Source of the DNA: Eucommia ulmoides
Lineage: Eukaryota > Streptophyta > Magnoliopsida > Garryales > Eucommiaceae
Assembly: GCA_016647705.1 (NCBI GenBank)
Contig: CM028329.1
Span: 18,409,410-18,473,409 of the forward strand
Reading direction: 5' to 3'
DNA: 64,000 nucleotides
Both the position numbers and the translations under genes were made by a program. This document shows, piece by piece, positions 1 to 15,100 of this stretch (its first letter is position 1; each line of letters begins with the position of its first letter). The notes beneath the pieces are model-generated. The model was not told the origin of the DNA. It saw only the letters and a program-made list of their open reading frames with translations, and ran no database searches.

Positions 1-112
1 TAAGTAGTAGTATTTTATATTTTTTTTGTTCAAGAACTTTTTCTATTATAAAGTTTACTTATAAAATAGTTTCAACAAAACGGTGCCAAAGAGTTTGCGG
101 TCGAGAACTTAC

Positions 113-3100
113 ATCAATGTCTGGAACAATCTTCATGATCCCACTCACAAAGTCATGAGATGTGTTTACATCTGAGCACATTCTTTGAGTTTCTTGTCCC
201 TGCATTCCAGTGTTATTTTCTCTACTCTCCTCAGATGCTGTTGCTACTATGGGATTTTCACTTGGCTCTGATGTCGATACAATGCTTGGGTTTGCCTCTA
301 AATGATTAATCTCCTCAAATCTCTCCTCAAATTGACTAGGATAAACGATTTGTAACAACAGAAAAAACAAAGTAAGACCAATATATTATACACACACACA
401 CACACACATATATATATTGCCTCAAATCGTGTATTGTCTTTACCTAGACTCAAATCATAAACAGATTACAAAGGCAAGGAAACTGAATTTCTACCCAAAA
501 ATAAGTAAAAGTACCTGACAAGGTAAACATCTATGGGACCCATGGTGCTCCTAAGGACAATTCTGTATCTCCTCTGAGCATAATCCACGGCCTGATAAAT
601 TTGAGAAAACATGCATTAAGGTGCATGTATATAAATATTATTTTGAAGCTTCTTCAACTTACATCATTAATACATATACATATAAAGGAACAAGAAAGAG
701 AAGCTCAAGACATTACCTCATCAGGATCTGGGACTTCTAGAGTGGTGCCATGTGGAGCTTTAATTGCTATCAGTGTTTCGTTCTGACAAAATAAAAAATT
801 AGCATGCTTCTGTTATGGATAGATGAGAAGAAACATGCAACTGAAAATCACGGTATTTCTGTCATACATTAAGGTGTTTCTTTATTTCTATTATAAATAG
901 AGGAGAGACTCACATAATGGTCAAACCCCCTCATTCTTCTTTTGCCATCTCCTTAACTTCGACATGTTATTAGAGTAGGTTCCGATGAGACATTAATCTC
1001 ATAAGATTCGTTTTTTGATCATTATATATTTATTTAGTTTTATTTTATTTTTTTCCCTTCTTTCCTGTTTGATTTCCCATACTCATAAAAAAAAATTGAA
1101 ACTTCTGTACTGATTTCTCTGTTCATAACCAGTCATTGCCCTCATCTTTGTTTGTCGTCCAAATCCAACATTGCCAACACAGCGCCATCTAGATCCGACA
1201 TTGCCAAAGCTGTTGTCATTCAGATCCAACGCTTCCACTGCCGTCGTTGTCCAGATCCGATGCTTCCACCGTCATCGCCGTCCAAATCCGATGCCACTAA
1301 CCTTCTGTTGTTTATTTTAGTTTTTCCTTTTTCCCTATTTGATTTCCCGTATTCATCAAAAAAATTGAAACTTCTGTACTAATTCCTCCATTTAGAACCA
1401 GTTGTCGCCACAATTTTCGTTTGTCGTCCAAATCCAACATTGCCAATGCCACGCCATCTAGATCTGATGTTGCCAAAACCGTTGCCATCCAGATCCAACG
1501 CTTCCACTGCTATCTCCGTCCATATCGGATGCTTCCACCGCCATCATTGTCCAGATCCAACGCCACCAACCTTCCTCCATTTAGATCCAACCTTTTGACG
1601 ATCCAGTCAAACCTCACTACCCTAGGAACAAGGACACGAATCAAATGGTACCATAGAACCCTTAAAACAAATAAAGAAAAAAAAGGGGGAAAAACGTCAC
1701 ATTTATTGTCTTGAATTTCTTTTTCTTTTTGATTATTTGTTTCTCTCGTCACTTGTCACGTGGTTTCATTAGTGTATCCCCCATTACAATTCCGCGGTTC
1801 CTTTTTTGCTCCTGTTAATTTTTTTAGTTGTCTTTGACAATACCTCTAGTATTAACCACTCAAAAGTTGAATGTGAGTAACTACCTTCAATGGTCTAAGG
1901 TTGTCATAGTAGCCCTCGCAAGACAAGGAAAACATCATCATCTCACCGACTCTCCTCCTTCAAAGGGTACCAGAATGTTGATAAGTTAACCCAGTCAAAT
2001 GCTCAAATTTTGTCTCAGATATGGAACTCCATGAAAGTTCCATGTATATCAACGTGGAGACCTATAAAGAGGTGGGAGTTTGTTTAGTCGTTAATTGCGA
2101 ACAATCTTACATAGATGTATGATGTGTCTGCCGAATACTTTCAAGTCCAATAAGATACACAGACTGTCGCTGAGTACTTTGTCACAATTAAGAGACTTCA
2201 CAAATAGATGAATGTTCATCTCCCAATATCTACCGATGTAAGTGTTATACAGAAGGGGAAAAAATGGATGTCCAAAAGTTCCTTGCCGGTCTTCCCCCAG
2301 AATTTGAACCCGTGCGCTCTCAGATTCTTCGAGAGTCTACTCTCCCATCATTTGCCAAGACATACTCGTGCGTTCATCGTGCCACTACTCGAAACACTAC
2401 CTCGCCCTCCAATCACCCTTGGGTGGATCATTCGGCTCTAGTTACATAGATCTCTCAGTATGATCGTACTGACTAGTCTAGTAAAGGTCGCCATGGTCAC
2501 TCCCGAGGTAATCAGAATAGTGGTTCTCTAGATGGCCAAGGTGGTTGCAGTCGCGGGCAACATCGTCAATGCTCCTTCTCTGGCAAGAAAATCATACCAA
2601 AGAGACTTGTTTGCGATTTAGTTAGTCGTCCTTCTAAGCATGCTCATGGTATGACATTTAATCAAATCGATCCTATTCCACTGTCTGACTCTTTAACTAG
2701 CCGAAGAAATTTTTATGATTATTATGCTTAGATTCCTTCAGTTTAAGGATCCCAACAGGCATCTACCCCCAACGAAGTACCTCTACTACATGTCTTTTCT
2801 TTCGCCATTCCCCCTCTACACCATGGGTTATAGACTTTGTTGCCACTAACCACATGTCAAATACCTCTTTTCTATTTACTCACATTAAGCCATCTCGCTC
2901 ATTGTCCCCTATTACGGTTATTAATGATTTTGTAATCCTTATTCGTGGCATCGGCACCGTGAAACCCTCACCCTCTTTCTCTTTATCCTCTGTTTTGAAT
3001 ATTCTTTCTTTTTCTTTCAATTTGATGTCAGTCAGTAAATTTAATAAACGTCTTAATTGAACTATTTCCTTTTCTCCTGGTTTTGCCATTATTAAGGATT

Positions 3101-6100
3101 TGAGGACACGGAAGACTATTGGCAAAGGGCGTGAGGAAAATGACCTTTACTACTATGATGATCATGATGTCTTCCTTAGAATGTGAGTCTTGTCACTTAG
3201 GTAAGCATCATCGTACTTCATTTGCTTCCCCAGCTCATGTACAAGTATAGAGTCTTTTTAATTTAGTTCATTCAAATGTTTTGAGTCCTTCTCGAGTTAC
3301 TTCTACATTAGGTTTTGATTATTTTGTCACATTTGTAGATGATTTTTCAAGAATTATATTGCTTTATTTAATGAAAGATCATTTTGAATGATTCTCCATT
3401 TTTTTGCCTTTTGTGCTGAAATTAAAACTCAATTTCATGTGTCAATGTGTATACTTCGAACTAATAATAGAAAACACTTTTCTTGGCCCTTTACTTCCTT
3501 TATATCAAACTTTGGTATCCTGCATCAATCCTTTTGTCCTCACACACTATAGCAAAATGGAGTAGCCAAGCATACGAATCGACATCTTCTGGAAGTGACT
3601 AATACTTTACTTTTTTGAGATGAATGTTCCCAAATGATGCGGTTCCTACAGCTTGCTTCTTGATTAATAGGATGTCATCTTCGACCTTAAAGGAAGGTTC
3701 CCCACTGCATTCCTTTTTCCCCATTACCCCTTGTTTGGTTTACCTCTTCATATCTTTAGATGTGTGTGTTATGTTCATCAGTTGACTCTCGGTAAGGATA
3801 AATTAGATCCACGTGCCTTAAAATGTGTCTTCCTTGATTATTCTCACACACATAAGAGGTATTGTTGTTATAGTGCATCTTTACGTTGCTCATTTGTGTG
3901 CACAGATGTTATCTTCTTTGAGTCCACAACTTACTTTTCAGACCCCTTCTCTCAGGGTGATCCGGATGTTACACTTCCTTTGCCGAGTTTTTCAACCCCT
4001 ACTCCATCTTCCTTCACTCCAAAACCCATCCCGCCCAGTTGTTCTCTACCTCCTTTGCAGGTATCGCAAAAGATCACTTCTTCCATTGCGCCCATTACCC
4101 CTGTGTCCTCAGATTCTTCTCAGTTCATCAATCCACTAGACATTGCCCATTATCGTCCAGAAGGATAAGCGCTACTGACCATCCTACTTCTAACTTTGTC
4201 TCGTATGCACACATATCTCATTCATACTCTTCATTTGTTGCTTCTTTCTCCTTTGTTTCTCCTCCTAACTTTGTTTCAAAGGCTATCTCTCACCGAGGTT
4301 GGATGACCGCCATGGAAGAAAAATGTTAGCCTTACATCAAAACGGAACTTGAGACCTCATCTCGCTTCCGCCTGCCAAAACAGTAGTTGGATGTAAATGG
4401 GTGTACACGGTTAAAGTTCATCCTGATGGCACCATTGATCGACTCAAGACTGGCTTCATTTGCAAAGGTTATACTCAGGTAGACGATCTGGATTACTCTG
4501 ACTTTCACTCGTTGCAAAGCTAGCATTTGTTCGCTAGTTCATCTCTCTTGCCGCCACCATTCGTTGGTTGTTACATCAGTTAGACATCAAGAATGCCTTC
4601 TTGAATGGAGATCTAAGTGAGGAAGTATAAATTGAGCAATCTCCTGGGTTTATTGCTCAAGGGAGTCCAGATTGGTATGTCGCTTAAAAAATCTACTTAT
4701 CGTCACAAGCAATCTCCACGAGCAGGGTTTGAGAGCTTCAATAACATGGTCACCTAGTTTGGTTTTCTGCATTGTGGAGTCGATCGTTCAATGTTCTATA
4801 GGCATAGTATAGCAGGGAAAATAGTGTTGATTGTGTATGTGAATGACATCGTGATTACAGGAGAAGACCGCAGTGATATTCAAGAACTAAAAAAGTTTTT
4901 GCATAATAAGTTTCAAACTAAAAATTTGGGGTAGATGAAGTATTTTTTGGGTATTCAAGATGCTCAATCGAGTTAAGACATTTACCTTTCTCAGAGGAAA
5001 TATGTCCTTCATCTATTGAGCAAAAGACGAATACTATGAGCTAAACCAATTGACTTACCTATGGATCCAAACACAAAACCGTTGGCAGATCGAGGAGCAC
5101 CATTGACAAATTCAGCAAAATACAAACGATTAGTTGGGAAGTTGAACTATTTGACTATTATGAGACCGGATATCTCCCTTGTTAGCATTATCAGGCAGTT
5201 CATAGATCGTCCCACGACTTGTCACTGGGATGCAGTGATTCATATTCTCAGATGTGCGAAAGGTGCTCCTGGTTATGGTCAGCTATATCAGGACTTCGGT
5301 AATACTCAAATAAAGGGATATACAGATACAGACTAAGTCGGATCACCCTCAGATATGAAGTCCATTAGTCCATTACGGGGTATTGTGTGTTTGTTAGAGG
5401 TACCTCGTCTCTTGGAAGAGTAAAAAGCAAACGGTAGTGGTCCGGTCAAGTGCAAAATCGGAATATAGGGCAATAGCCCATACCACTTGTGAGCTAACTT
5501 GATTGAAACATTTATAGGAAGAACTTGAATTTAAACACTCTTCACCGATGGACCTAGTATATAATAATCAAGTAGCACTTCACATTGCATCCAATTCAGT
5601 CTTCCATGAGATAACAAAACACATTAAAGTTGAATATCACTTCATAAGAGAAAAATTGTGGCAGAAATTGATTGAGATTATACATGTAAATTCAGTTGAT
5701 CAGTTACCTGATTTATGTACTAAACCATAAGGGGGCTTAAGGATAAAACACATTTGTATCAAGCAAGAGCATACAATATATATGCTCCAACTTGAAGGAG
5801 AGTGAGAATGGTATTTCTATCATGCCTGTATTGTTTAGTGTTTCTGTATTGTTTTTTTATTTCTATTATAAATAGAGAGAGAGGTTGACACAATAGTCAA
5901 GCAGTCTCATTCTTCTTTTGTCATTTCCTTAACTTCAACACTAAGAAAATACAAAAGCCGCCGATCTAAGGTATGTTAGAATACATATATTTATTCAGTG
6001 GGATGCCCTTCGGAAGAGAGTTGCCTACTGCAACATGTGGCAACACAAAAGAAAGGGGGAGAAAGCAGTGGTATGAGATATGGTGACAAACTGACAATTG

Positions 6101-9100
6101 GCAAAACTTTAACCAAATGGAAGGAGTATAAGAAACCGAAAAGAAATGGAGAGAGAGAGAAATAGATAGCCATAGGACGCACCAAATTTAAAAATTAACT
6201 CGGAGGCATTTACAATTATAAGGTTTGGACAAGATGCCCAATAGTATCATAATAATTACTGGAGGTGGCAAATGGGCCGGTTGATCGAATTTGGTTGAGG
6301 CATTTACACTTTTCGCACATCTGTCAGTTAGGTGTCATCCTATCCACTTAATAAGTAAAGAAAAACAATTTTGCGTCATACATGGAGCGAGTAAAACATA
6401 TAACCTGCATTAACACAAATTTTCTCTCTATATTCTTCACCATTTATTTCATAAAAATAAAAATTAAAGTCGGACAGAATATTTTGACAATGTCACTTTC
6501 ACTAAATTTATCTCAATAATTTTTCTCCAAACATGTAGATTATCTCTTTCTATCTTTCTCAATAAATTTCCTTCTACTGCTTTATCTCAAGAAATTTCTC
6601 TCTATAACTCTGTCTAAATAAATCCTCCTGAATTTTCCCTCCCTAACAAAATATCTAAAAACAACTCTATCCATTTCTGTCTAAATTTCTCTATTTAAAT
6701 TTATCGCATATCTCTAGCCACTCTCTATGAAATCTCTGTTTACCACATTCTTTTTTTAGAATCCTCGCACTTCTTTTTTTCCCAAAAAAAATCTCCTCTA
6801 TCGAAATTTTTCTGTCAACAATTTCATCTATTCACTTCATCTCTACAAGGTTCATAAAAAAATGTTGTGGAGGGAAAAAAGAGAAAAAACTAGAGAAACA
6901 AAGTTGTGAGGGTAATAAAACTAGAGAGCGGAAGTTTTCCCAAAAAAAAAAGAGAGTCAAGTATAAAGAACAAAAGGTGTACCTATAAATACAGAGAGGA
7001 AATCTTTTAGAAAGAGAACTTAGCCAAAAGAGACAGTTCAGTAAATTGAGTATTAGATATTTATATATAGTAAACAGGGTACAGGATTTTGGAGATTCAG
7101 TGTAACTTTATTGAAATTTAAGCTTCTGAGCTGCTGTTGAATCTGCGTTGGCTATTTTGTTCTGTGATATTTGGTCAAAGCAGGTTCCCATTGGGTATGT
7201 TTCCAACTTCAACCCACTTTGACCCAGAAGTTACCATGAGTCCATCAGACTAGCACATTTATGATACGCCTCTTCAAATTGGTTAAACAAAGATCACAAA
7301 TTCAAGGGCATTTATTGCATGCACTAGTTATCACTTGAACCTAAAAAACATAAATACCTGGAAGCAGGGTAAGCTCTTGATGTCTTCTTCTGTGACAAAA
7401 AGCAACCTGGTAGGTAAGTGAAGGGGACAACTTTGTCAGTAAAACAAGAGGCCAAATCTGTAATGTGCCGCATTTAATAATGAGCTGAAATAAAAATAAA
7501 TAAAAATAAATAAATAAATAAAAAACAGGCTAGTTTATGAATAAAGAAGATAATATTACTTTTGATTGTTTTCATCTTCACTCAGGTCCCTCAACTTGTC
7601 CTGCATTTCTCTGAAAAAAGCCAATGGTACAAAAGAATCAGCATAACCAAGGTTGCATAAAAAGCAAATTCACAAGATGAACTTTTTGTCAGTCTCATCA
7701 TAAAACCTTATTTGCTCATCTAATCTGGACTCCTCAATGGCCAGGTTCTCAACTTCTGCCTGCAGGAGTAAGTGTCATGAGAATGTATTTCTTAAAGCAA
7801 TCACTTTTTTTTTTTGGATAAGAAATTGCTGTGTTTTATTTTTTTCCCACCCTTTTTCTTGTTCCTATATTAATTTTCATTGAAGTAATATATGGAGTCT
7901 ACATGACCAACCATCTGCTAAACATTATCAACTGGCTGATGTTCCTGTTTAAATTAACTAGTAATATATGGACTCTACATGACCAACCATCTGCTAAACA
8001 TTATCAACTGGCTGATGTTCCTGTTTAAATTAACTACTTAAATTTAACTCCTCTCAATGGAAAGCTGGAAATTTCAGAACAAGTTAATTATGCCCCCTTT
8101 TGTCAAGCACCTTCAAAGGTTAGAAGGACAAGCTAAGTCCAAGGTGGCAGGGTGTGTTGTATGTCTATTCTTGTGGGAAAAAATGGTGTGAATGCATAAT
8201 ATTGCATTAAAAATCAGATAGCGAGTTCAATTGAGATGAACAGAAGATCACACGCTGATTTGAAAATGATCCACATATAGGGGGCACGAGTGACTAACAA
8301 TTGCTGTAGAAATTACAAATGTGATATTTTAGCAATCCTGGAAAAAATGATAAACAAGTATAAAGTGCAAATACGATCTTTTCATACTGTTGGCCAACTT
8401 CCATGACTCCATTTTTTAATTTTTTTTTGTATCTTCAAGTTTTGAGGTTTGTTGAGTCGCCTACGTACATGTTCAAGACTGAAGAAGCATCTAGAGTGAA
8501 ATGGTGTCAATCATGTTATGATTTGTTCAACTGTATCTCTCTTAGGATCAGGTAAAAGAACCTAGAGACGGGCGATTCTATTAAGGGAAAGGAGGTACCA
8601 TGCCCCTGCAAAAGTTTCAAAAACAAGTATAGGGACTGAATGCATTTCTTTATGTACCTAAAAAAAATACACATATGCCCCTGGAAGATTTTCAACTCAT
8701 TTGACAGTTGAAATGTTTCTTCTCATAACTTTATGCTGGTGGTTTATTAAAAATTGTTGTTTGGGGTTGCATTTGGTAGTGTTTTTGTTTCCATTTTTCG
8801 TTTCACTTCCCAGAGAATTTGAAAAACAAAAAAAATTATATATGTTTAGCTCCCATATTTGAAGGGGAAAAAAACTAGAAGGGAAAGATAACAGAGATTT
8901 TGTGTCTCTGTTTTTCTATAATAGTTCCAAGTATTAAGGTAACAAAAATAGAACCACCATACAAACCTGATTTGAATTTTTGTGATAAACCAACAAAAGT
9001 ACAGGTGAAATACATGTTTATACCATATACAATTTGGCCTGCCAACTAAATATTTCTAGGTCCTCCCTGCCTAGACACCGAGCAATCCCACCGAATTCTA

Positions 9101-12100
9101 AATGTTTTCAAACACTTATTTTGTGCAAGATGTTCCTGAAATGGTCTTAAAAGATCCAAACAACATCGAAAGTTTTAGAAACTCAAAAATCAGATTATCA
9201 GGCAGGGACCACTGTGCACTATTCCAATCAAAATGATAATACATACTTTGAATTTAGTTTTGTAATTAATTCCATATGAAAGAAGATTTCTAAAATTTGC
9301 CACTTTCCCTAATTATCTTATCTTCCATAATGGAAGATAACTTCTTCCTGACTGCCTCCCTTTAAATATTTTCTCCCATAAAGAAGGGAGGGAGGAGAAC
9401 AATTTCGGCCAGAGGAAGAAGAGTTTTGGTCAATGGACGTGGAGAAAGGAAACGAAAATTTCAAAACTAAGAGAAAGTGAAGATTTCCAGAAAAGATATT
9501 CAACGGAGGTAAAAAAATTCTCTTCTATAAAAACCTTTTGTTTAATCATCTTCTTAATTCCAAGTTTTAATTTTCAAAGGAAAACAACACCAAGGGCAGA
9601 GATTTTTTTAGCCAAATATGAACTACTCAATTCAATCCCCACGCAATTCGACCAATATCATTTCTATGGGATTCATTCTTATATTTATAGTACTTCCTCA
9701 CTCGCCTTCTCACTCCCAAACAATGTGGAATAATGTCACAAGGGGCCAAATGTAGGCACTCTTTATCCAACATCGGAAGCAAGGTTTTACATTTGTCAAA
9801 AGCCTTTCAAAGTGTTTTCTGTTGGTTGATTTGAATCCCACATTAAAAGTTTTGAAGCTCTAAATTGTCAGGGATCTTTAAAATGGATCCTTTCTTTGGA
9901 TTTCTTCTGTGCCACATTGAAAATTTAAGCTTTTTGAAAGGACTCAAGAGTCTTCTAAGTGGTTTCTTTGTGTGTTCCTATTCTGCTTTGGAAACGAAAC
10001 AATTGAGGAGAATTCAACGGAGAAAACAAAATCTTCAAATTGAGTCTTTTTTTAATCTTATAATTTACAAGTTAATTACAGAAATTTTGGATTTTCAATC
10101 ATTCTTGGATTAAAAAACAACTAAAATAATAAAAAATCTAAAATCAATTATTTTTTTATTTTTGTCATTGAATTTGAAAGTGACTTCAAAATAGTTAGAG
10201 TTTGGGAATTTTTAATTTAAAAAAAAAATGATTTGCTCACAGGGTCATTGTCTATGTTGTTTACAAATACTACATTAGACAAACGACCTCCTTTACGGCT
10301 CATCCAAGACCCTGAAATACCATAATCGACCCACTCGATTATGTTGCCATCCATTTTGACTGCACTGAAGAAACTGGGCTCATCCAAGACCCCAATATAC
10401 CAAATCAATCAACTCAATTATATTGTCATCTTTTGTGACCACACCAAAGAAACAAGGTTCATCCAAGACCCCGGTGGGTTCACCGCAACAATCAATCAAA
10501 GCCTTCGTCTATGCTGCTTTCAAATACAGCAATAGATAATGGTCTCCTCCAAATGACCCCATTTCAGTCGCAAAAAGAACCGTTGCCTAACAAGGTGAAA
10601 ATAAATTAGTTGTTATCGCTAATAGATACAGGCTCATCCAAACTACCCCATTTTTGGTTCCTAAAAGAACTGTCACCTAAAAGGATAAAAACAAATTAAT
10701 TGTGTAAAGCCAGCTCCAAAAGGCCAACGAGTGACAACAGACTCCTCCAACAGACACCAAAATAACCATTTAAGATTAAAATTATTAAAATAAATTTTTA
10801 TATATTTTAATTACTCCCTAAGGACTAAAATTGGCCAAAAAAATCTCAAAAGACTTGAAATTGTCTCAAAATGCCAAATAATCATTTGTCCAAAGTCGTC
10901 TCCAAAAACCGCTAAGTCACAACAGGCTCTTTCCAATGAATCCCAAATTAACCATTTAGGTTAAAAATCAAAATAAAACTATATTTATTTTAAATAGTCC
11001 CCAAGAACTAAAATTTGTCAAATTAAGTCTCAGAAGACTTGTAAAAAAAATCGTGCCTTTCAAGACCAGAAAAAATCCATTGATTTTAGGCTCCGATTTA
11101 GTAAATTAACTTAAATCTCAAAGACCACAAATTGGTCAAATTCAAATCAAATTCAAAGACCACTTAAATTGGTCAAAATCAAATTAAGTCCCAAGACCTC
11201 AAAATGGCCTAAAAAAAATAAAAAATAAATAAAATTGGTACGAAAAAGAAATTAAATTCTGAACTACGTTTGACTTTATTCAAATCTGGACTTAATGCCT
11301 AATTATGATATGTAGGCAACCTGAATCCGGTGCAGTAATAATCTTTCTGAAATTCAAATTTTCACACAGGGCAAATAAAAAATCCAATTTCAAGTTAAGT
11401 GGACCCTTACCCACCTTTCACTAATTAATTTCAAAATATATAAGCTTTTTCTCCCTATTTAAATCAAATTTCCAAAATTACTCTATAATAAATAATTTTA
11501 AAAAAATAGGTTTACCTATTATCTTTCCTTTCCGAATAAGCAATATTTGTGGTAACAAATAATTGGAACCAAAAAGTTCTTTCTCAAAATGAGAAATTTT
11601 AATTAAAAGATTAGTTTTATCTTCAATGGGCCTAACCTACACAAAAAAAAGCCCGCGTGACTTTTCATTCGATGCGCGGGTGAAATCTCATTGCATTTTA
11701 AATAATAGACTAACGACAATGTAATATATACTCAAATACGAGTAGTTAAGTATGACTACGTTAAGATACAATGATACAAAAATTATACAAAAAAACATTC
11801 AACATAAATGTATAATATTAATTACAATGAAGTATATACTCATACATGAGTAGTGTAGCAAGATTATGTTAAGATACAATGATGCAAAAAAAAATTGATA
11901 TAAAATATAGTAGTATATATTATCGATAAAAAAATGGATAATAATAGTATTATTATACAACTTCTATTTATTAAGCTCAATCTCTGAAAGTCATTTTGAA
12001 AAATTCACCATTAAATTAGTCTTGCTCTCGCTAACAAGGCTGCAAATGGGGAACCAGCACTCCACAGTGGCATCCCCCTCTCTCTTATATATATATCACA

Positions 12101-15100
12101 CAAAAAGATATGTTGGTGTTAGCCAAATTGATTTCAACCATCAAGAATCCCTACATATGATTTTGATGTTAACATCTCAATTGACATTTAAAAATGTGCA
12201 AATCTTCTTTCTAGTATATTGATGCGTAACAAGTTTGGAGCAAGAAAAGACAAACTTTGAGGATTCAAGATCAAACACATGTAATTTTTTGTTTACTAAG
12301 TAAATTTAAAAAGTAATCTCAGTATCGATCAATCTTAAACTCTCTATGGTGCACACACACTTATATATATACTAAAATGAGTTCAAATCATTATAACCTT
12401 AAACTGTGCTTTAAAAAGATTTTTATCTTGAAAGGGTGTTTTGATAATTTTACCTTAAGTGTGAAAATAGTTTTGATCATTTTCTAAGTTTAAGAATTGT
12501 TCTAAACCTGTTTTGAAATGATCTAAATGTTTGGAAAACATATTGGTTTGAAAAAGTTCTTAAAATCCGTAAAAATATGTTTTACATAACGGTGGTCAAC
12601 CAGAATAGACGGTTGATGGACCAAAAATTCAAGTAGCTAGCAAGATTTGAATTTTGACCAACCTGATCGACCAAATATGTCTTGTCCGTCGACTCGATCG
12701 TGCACATATGAAAAATCTGCAATTTTGAGATTGAATGATTTGTTCCTAATTTAGCTCTAAAGGGCACCAAATCATTCCCACCGGCTACTAGGTTATTTCC
12801 ACTATAAATACAGGTCTTAAACACCTATTTCTATAACATACAAGAGATGTGTACACTCTATTGAAGTTATTTCTCTTATTCTCTTGATTTGAAAGGAAAA
12901 TCCTTTGATTTACACAACTTCCACTGTTGAGCTTACAAATATTATTTGTGTGAGTTTCTTAGAGCCTATATAAACTAGTGAGCTCTTGATTGTCTATATT
13001 GAAACTGTTCTAGAGGATCAATCTTCTGTATTTTATATCTACGTGGGTGTAACTTTAGAGTGTGGAACACTCCAGAGGGTGACTTATGTGAGAGTAAATC
13101 ACTTTAATTCGGAAGAAAATGTTGAGGACCTCTTAAGTGGATCGTAAATGGTTTGATCTTTACCCTATAAGAGAATCACGAGATAGTGAATTCAACTCTT
13201 CATCGAACTCAGAGGAGTAGACGTAGACAAACGACTTGCCAAATTACTATAGGTGTCAGTATCTTTAACCCTTACTGTCTATATTTTGCGGTTTGTTTAT
13301 TATCATCATTGATATATTGTTTGTTAGTTAAATTGCTTCAGTATTACTCCTCTTGATATTGAAACAAATATAAATTTTTGAATTGTTATATATTTGTCCT
13401 ATCCAATTCAACCCCCCCCCCCAACCGGCCCGGCCCTTGAGTTGTAATTTGTGCTACAACTGGTTTCATATTAATGCTAAAATTGAGTGATCTCCACCAG
13501 CACCAATGAACTGATGGGATGGTGATTGTGATGATAATCTTGGTGGCTAGGTGGGGGTGGTTGGCACAAGTATGTATTACAATTTTTTTAATAGTAGAAC
13601 CATAATATATACGAATAATATAATACAAACTAAACAATAAACCTATTGGAATACATATTCATCTAACAAAAACATAACAAAGAACCTCACAATTTTCTTT
13701 TATTGTGGTCATAGGAATCATATCCTCACATAGATTAACAAATACCTGTAAGCTAGCGACATTGTTGTCAACATCCCCTGGTCTTGAGACATCAAGTCCC
13801 CTGGTTATTCAGTCAAAATGTCAGTACTTCCTGTTATTTCGGTCTTGGACATTAAGATTCAACAAGAGAGGAACTTCAATTAGAGACAAATTTCAAGATT
13901 GCTTCCATACTTCCATTGGATTCTGTTCTTCAGTGTCTTCTCTATGAGACCAATCCCTTCTAGGACATTTGTGATGTCATAAATTCGCCTTTTCTGTACC
14001 TGTAACAGAAACCCTTCCATGAATAATTTGCTATAGTTATCAAGAAAAAAATCATTTGGAGTTTCCAACCAACAACTATATAGTTCAATGTGGAATAACT
14101 ACTTTTGCTTATAAGATGGTTTGGGAAATCTCATGGATTGTAACACCAACCATTACGTGCAATCCCAGATTGCAAGGAATATTTGACTGTGACGAGGAAT
14201 GTGCAACCCCTTGCTTACACAAGTGATTTGGATGCAAGAGAAGAAGACGAGACTTCCTACAACCTTCGCTCTAATATCATGTTAGGAGGCTTCAACCTAC
14301 AACCATAAGGTTCTAGGTGGTGTATCTCATTTTACTTATAAGATAGATTGGAAAGGCTCACGAAAGAGAAGGGGGATAGGATTCTAACAACTTTGTAATA
14401 CACAAAACAACGAACCGGACAAGTGTACAACCCATACTGGTGCAAGTGCGAGTGCCAGAGCACGAGAGAATCAATTTTCAAAATTTATAGGATTCAAGGC
14501 ATTGTGAGAGTCAAAAAACAAATTAAAAAATATTAAAAAATTGTTATACAATTTAATTATAAAAATAATACATATCTTGTTAGCGATGATGCTGTAATTC
14601 TTTTCAAATTTTTTAATGCCTTACGTCCACAAAAATTGCTAGCGTAGATAATATCACATACTATTATTCATGCAGAAAGATAGAAGTCCCAACTTTATAG
14701 CAAGCAGTAACTAATTGAAGTAAAAAGTCAGGAAAGAAAAAAGGATGGCAATGACATTATTTATAGGCTCCAAAATGACAAAAGAATAGATAGGAGTCAT
14801 TGGTTCCATATAACTTTGTATGCGTGTGTAAGCATTTTGTTTTGGTGAGCCATCCATCTTGAGAAAGATGTGAATTCAGAAGGAGAGCTGACTAGAATAG
14901 CTCGAGAGAGGATTCACATTCTTTCTCATTTCCAAATCAAGCAAGGAAGATTAATTGTGAGGGAGCCATTCTATTGTAGCTCATTCATCCCATATCAAAG
15001 CCATGAAGAGCACGTACGAAGGGCATGGCGTATATGGAAGTAGGCTTGGCAGGTGACCAATAAGTAACTCGCCTGCTAGAAAATGTTCCTCACAACTTGT

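Larger units (their letters stand above)
842..5940 (+). mobile_element. Degenerate short-LTR Copia element (Ale/Retrofit-like) in E2F intron 9
   Basis: Two short direct repeats, 842-964 and 5,803-5,940, both start TGARAATnnnGTATTTCT, share a TTATTTCTATTATAAATAGAG block and end TTAACTTCRACA. The first is followed by a primer-binding-like stretch related to the initiator-Met type (TTATTAGAGTAGGTTC). The second is preceded by a purine-rich GAAGGAGAG tract. Between them are degenerate gag, protease, integrase, reverse transcriptase and RNase H segments in Copia order. Very short LTRs with this gag type suggest the Ale/Retrofit lineage (inference). No clear 5-bp target duplication remains. The element lies antisense to E2F and is probably removed with the intron. 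Confidence 0.85.

Noticed and set aside
1152..1714. Two related open frames starting [13 protein letters not shown]
   Set aside because: They are the two units of the 269-bp tandem repeat in the Copia leader and have no independent coding evidence.
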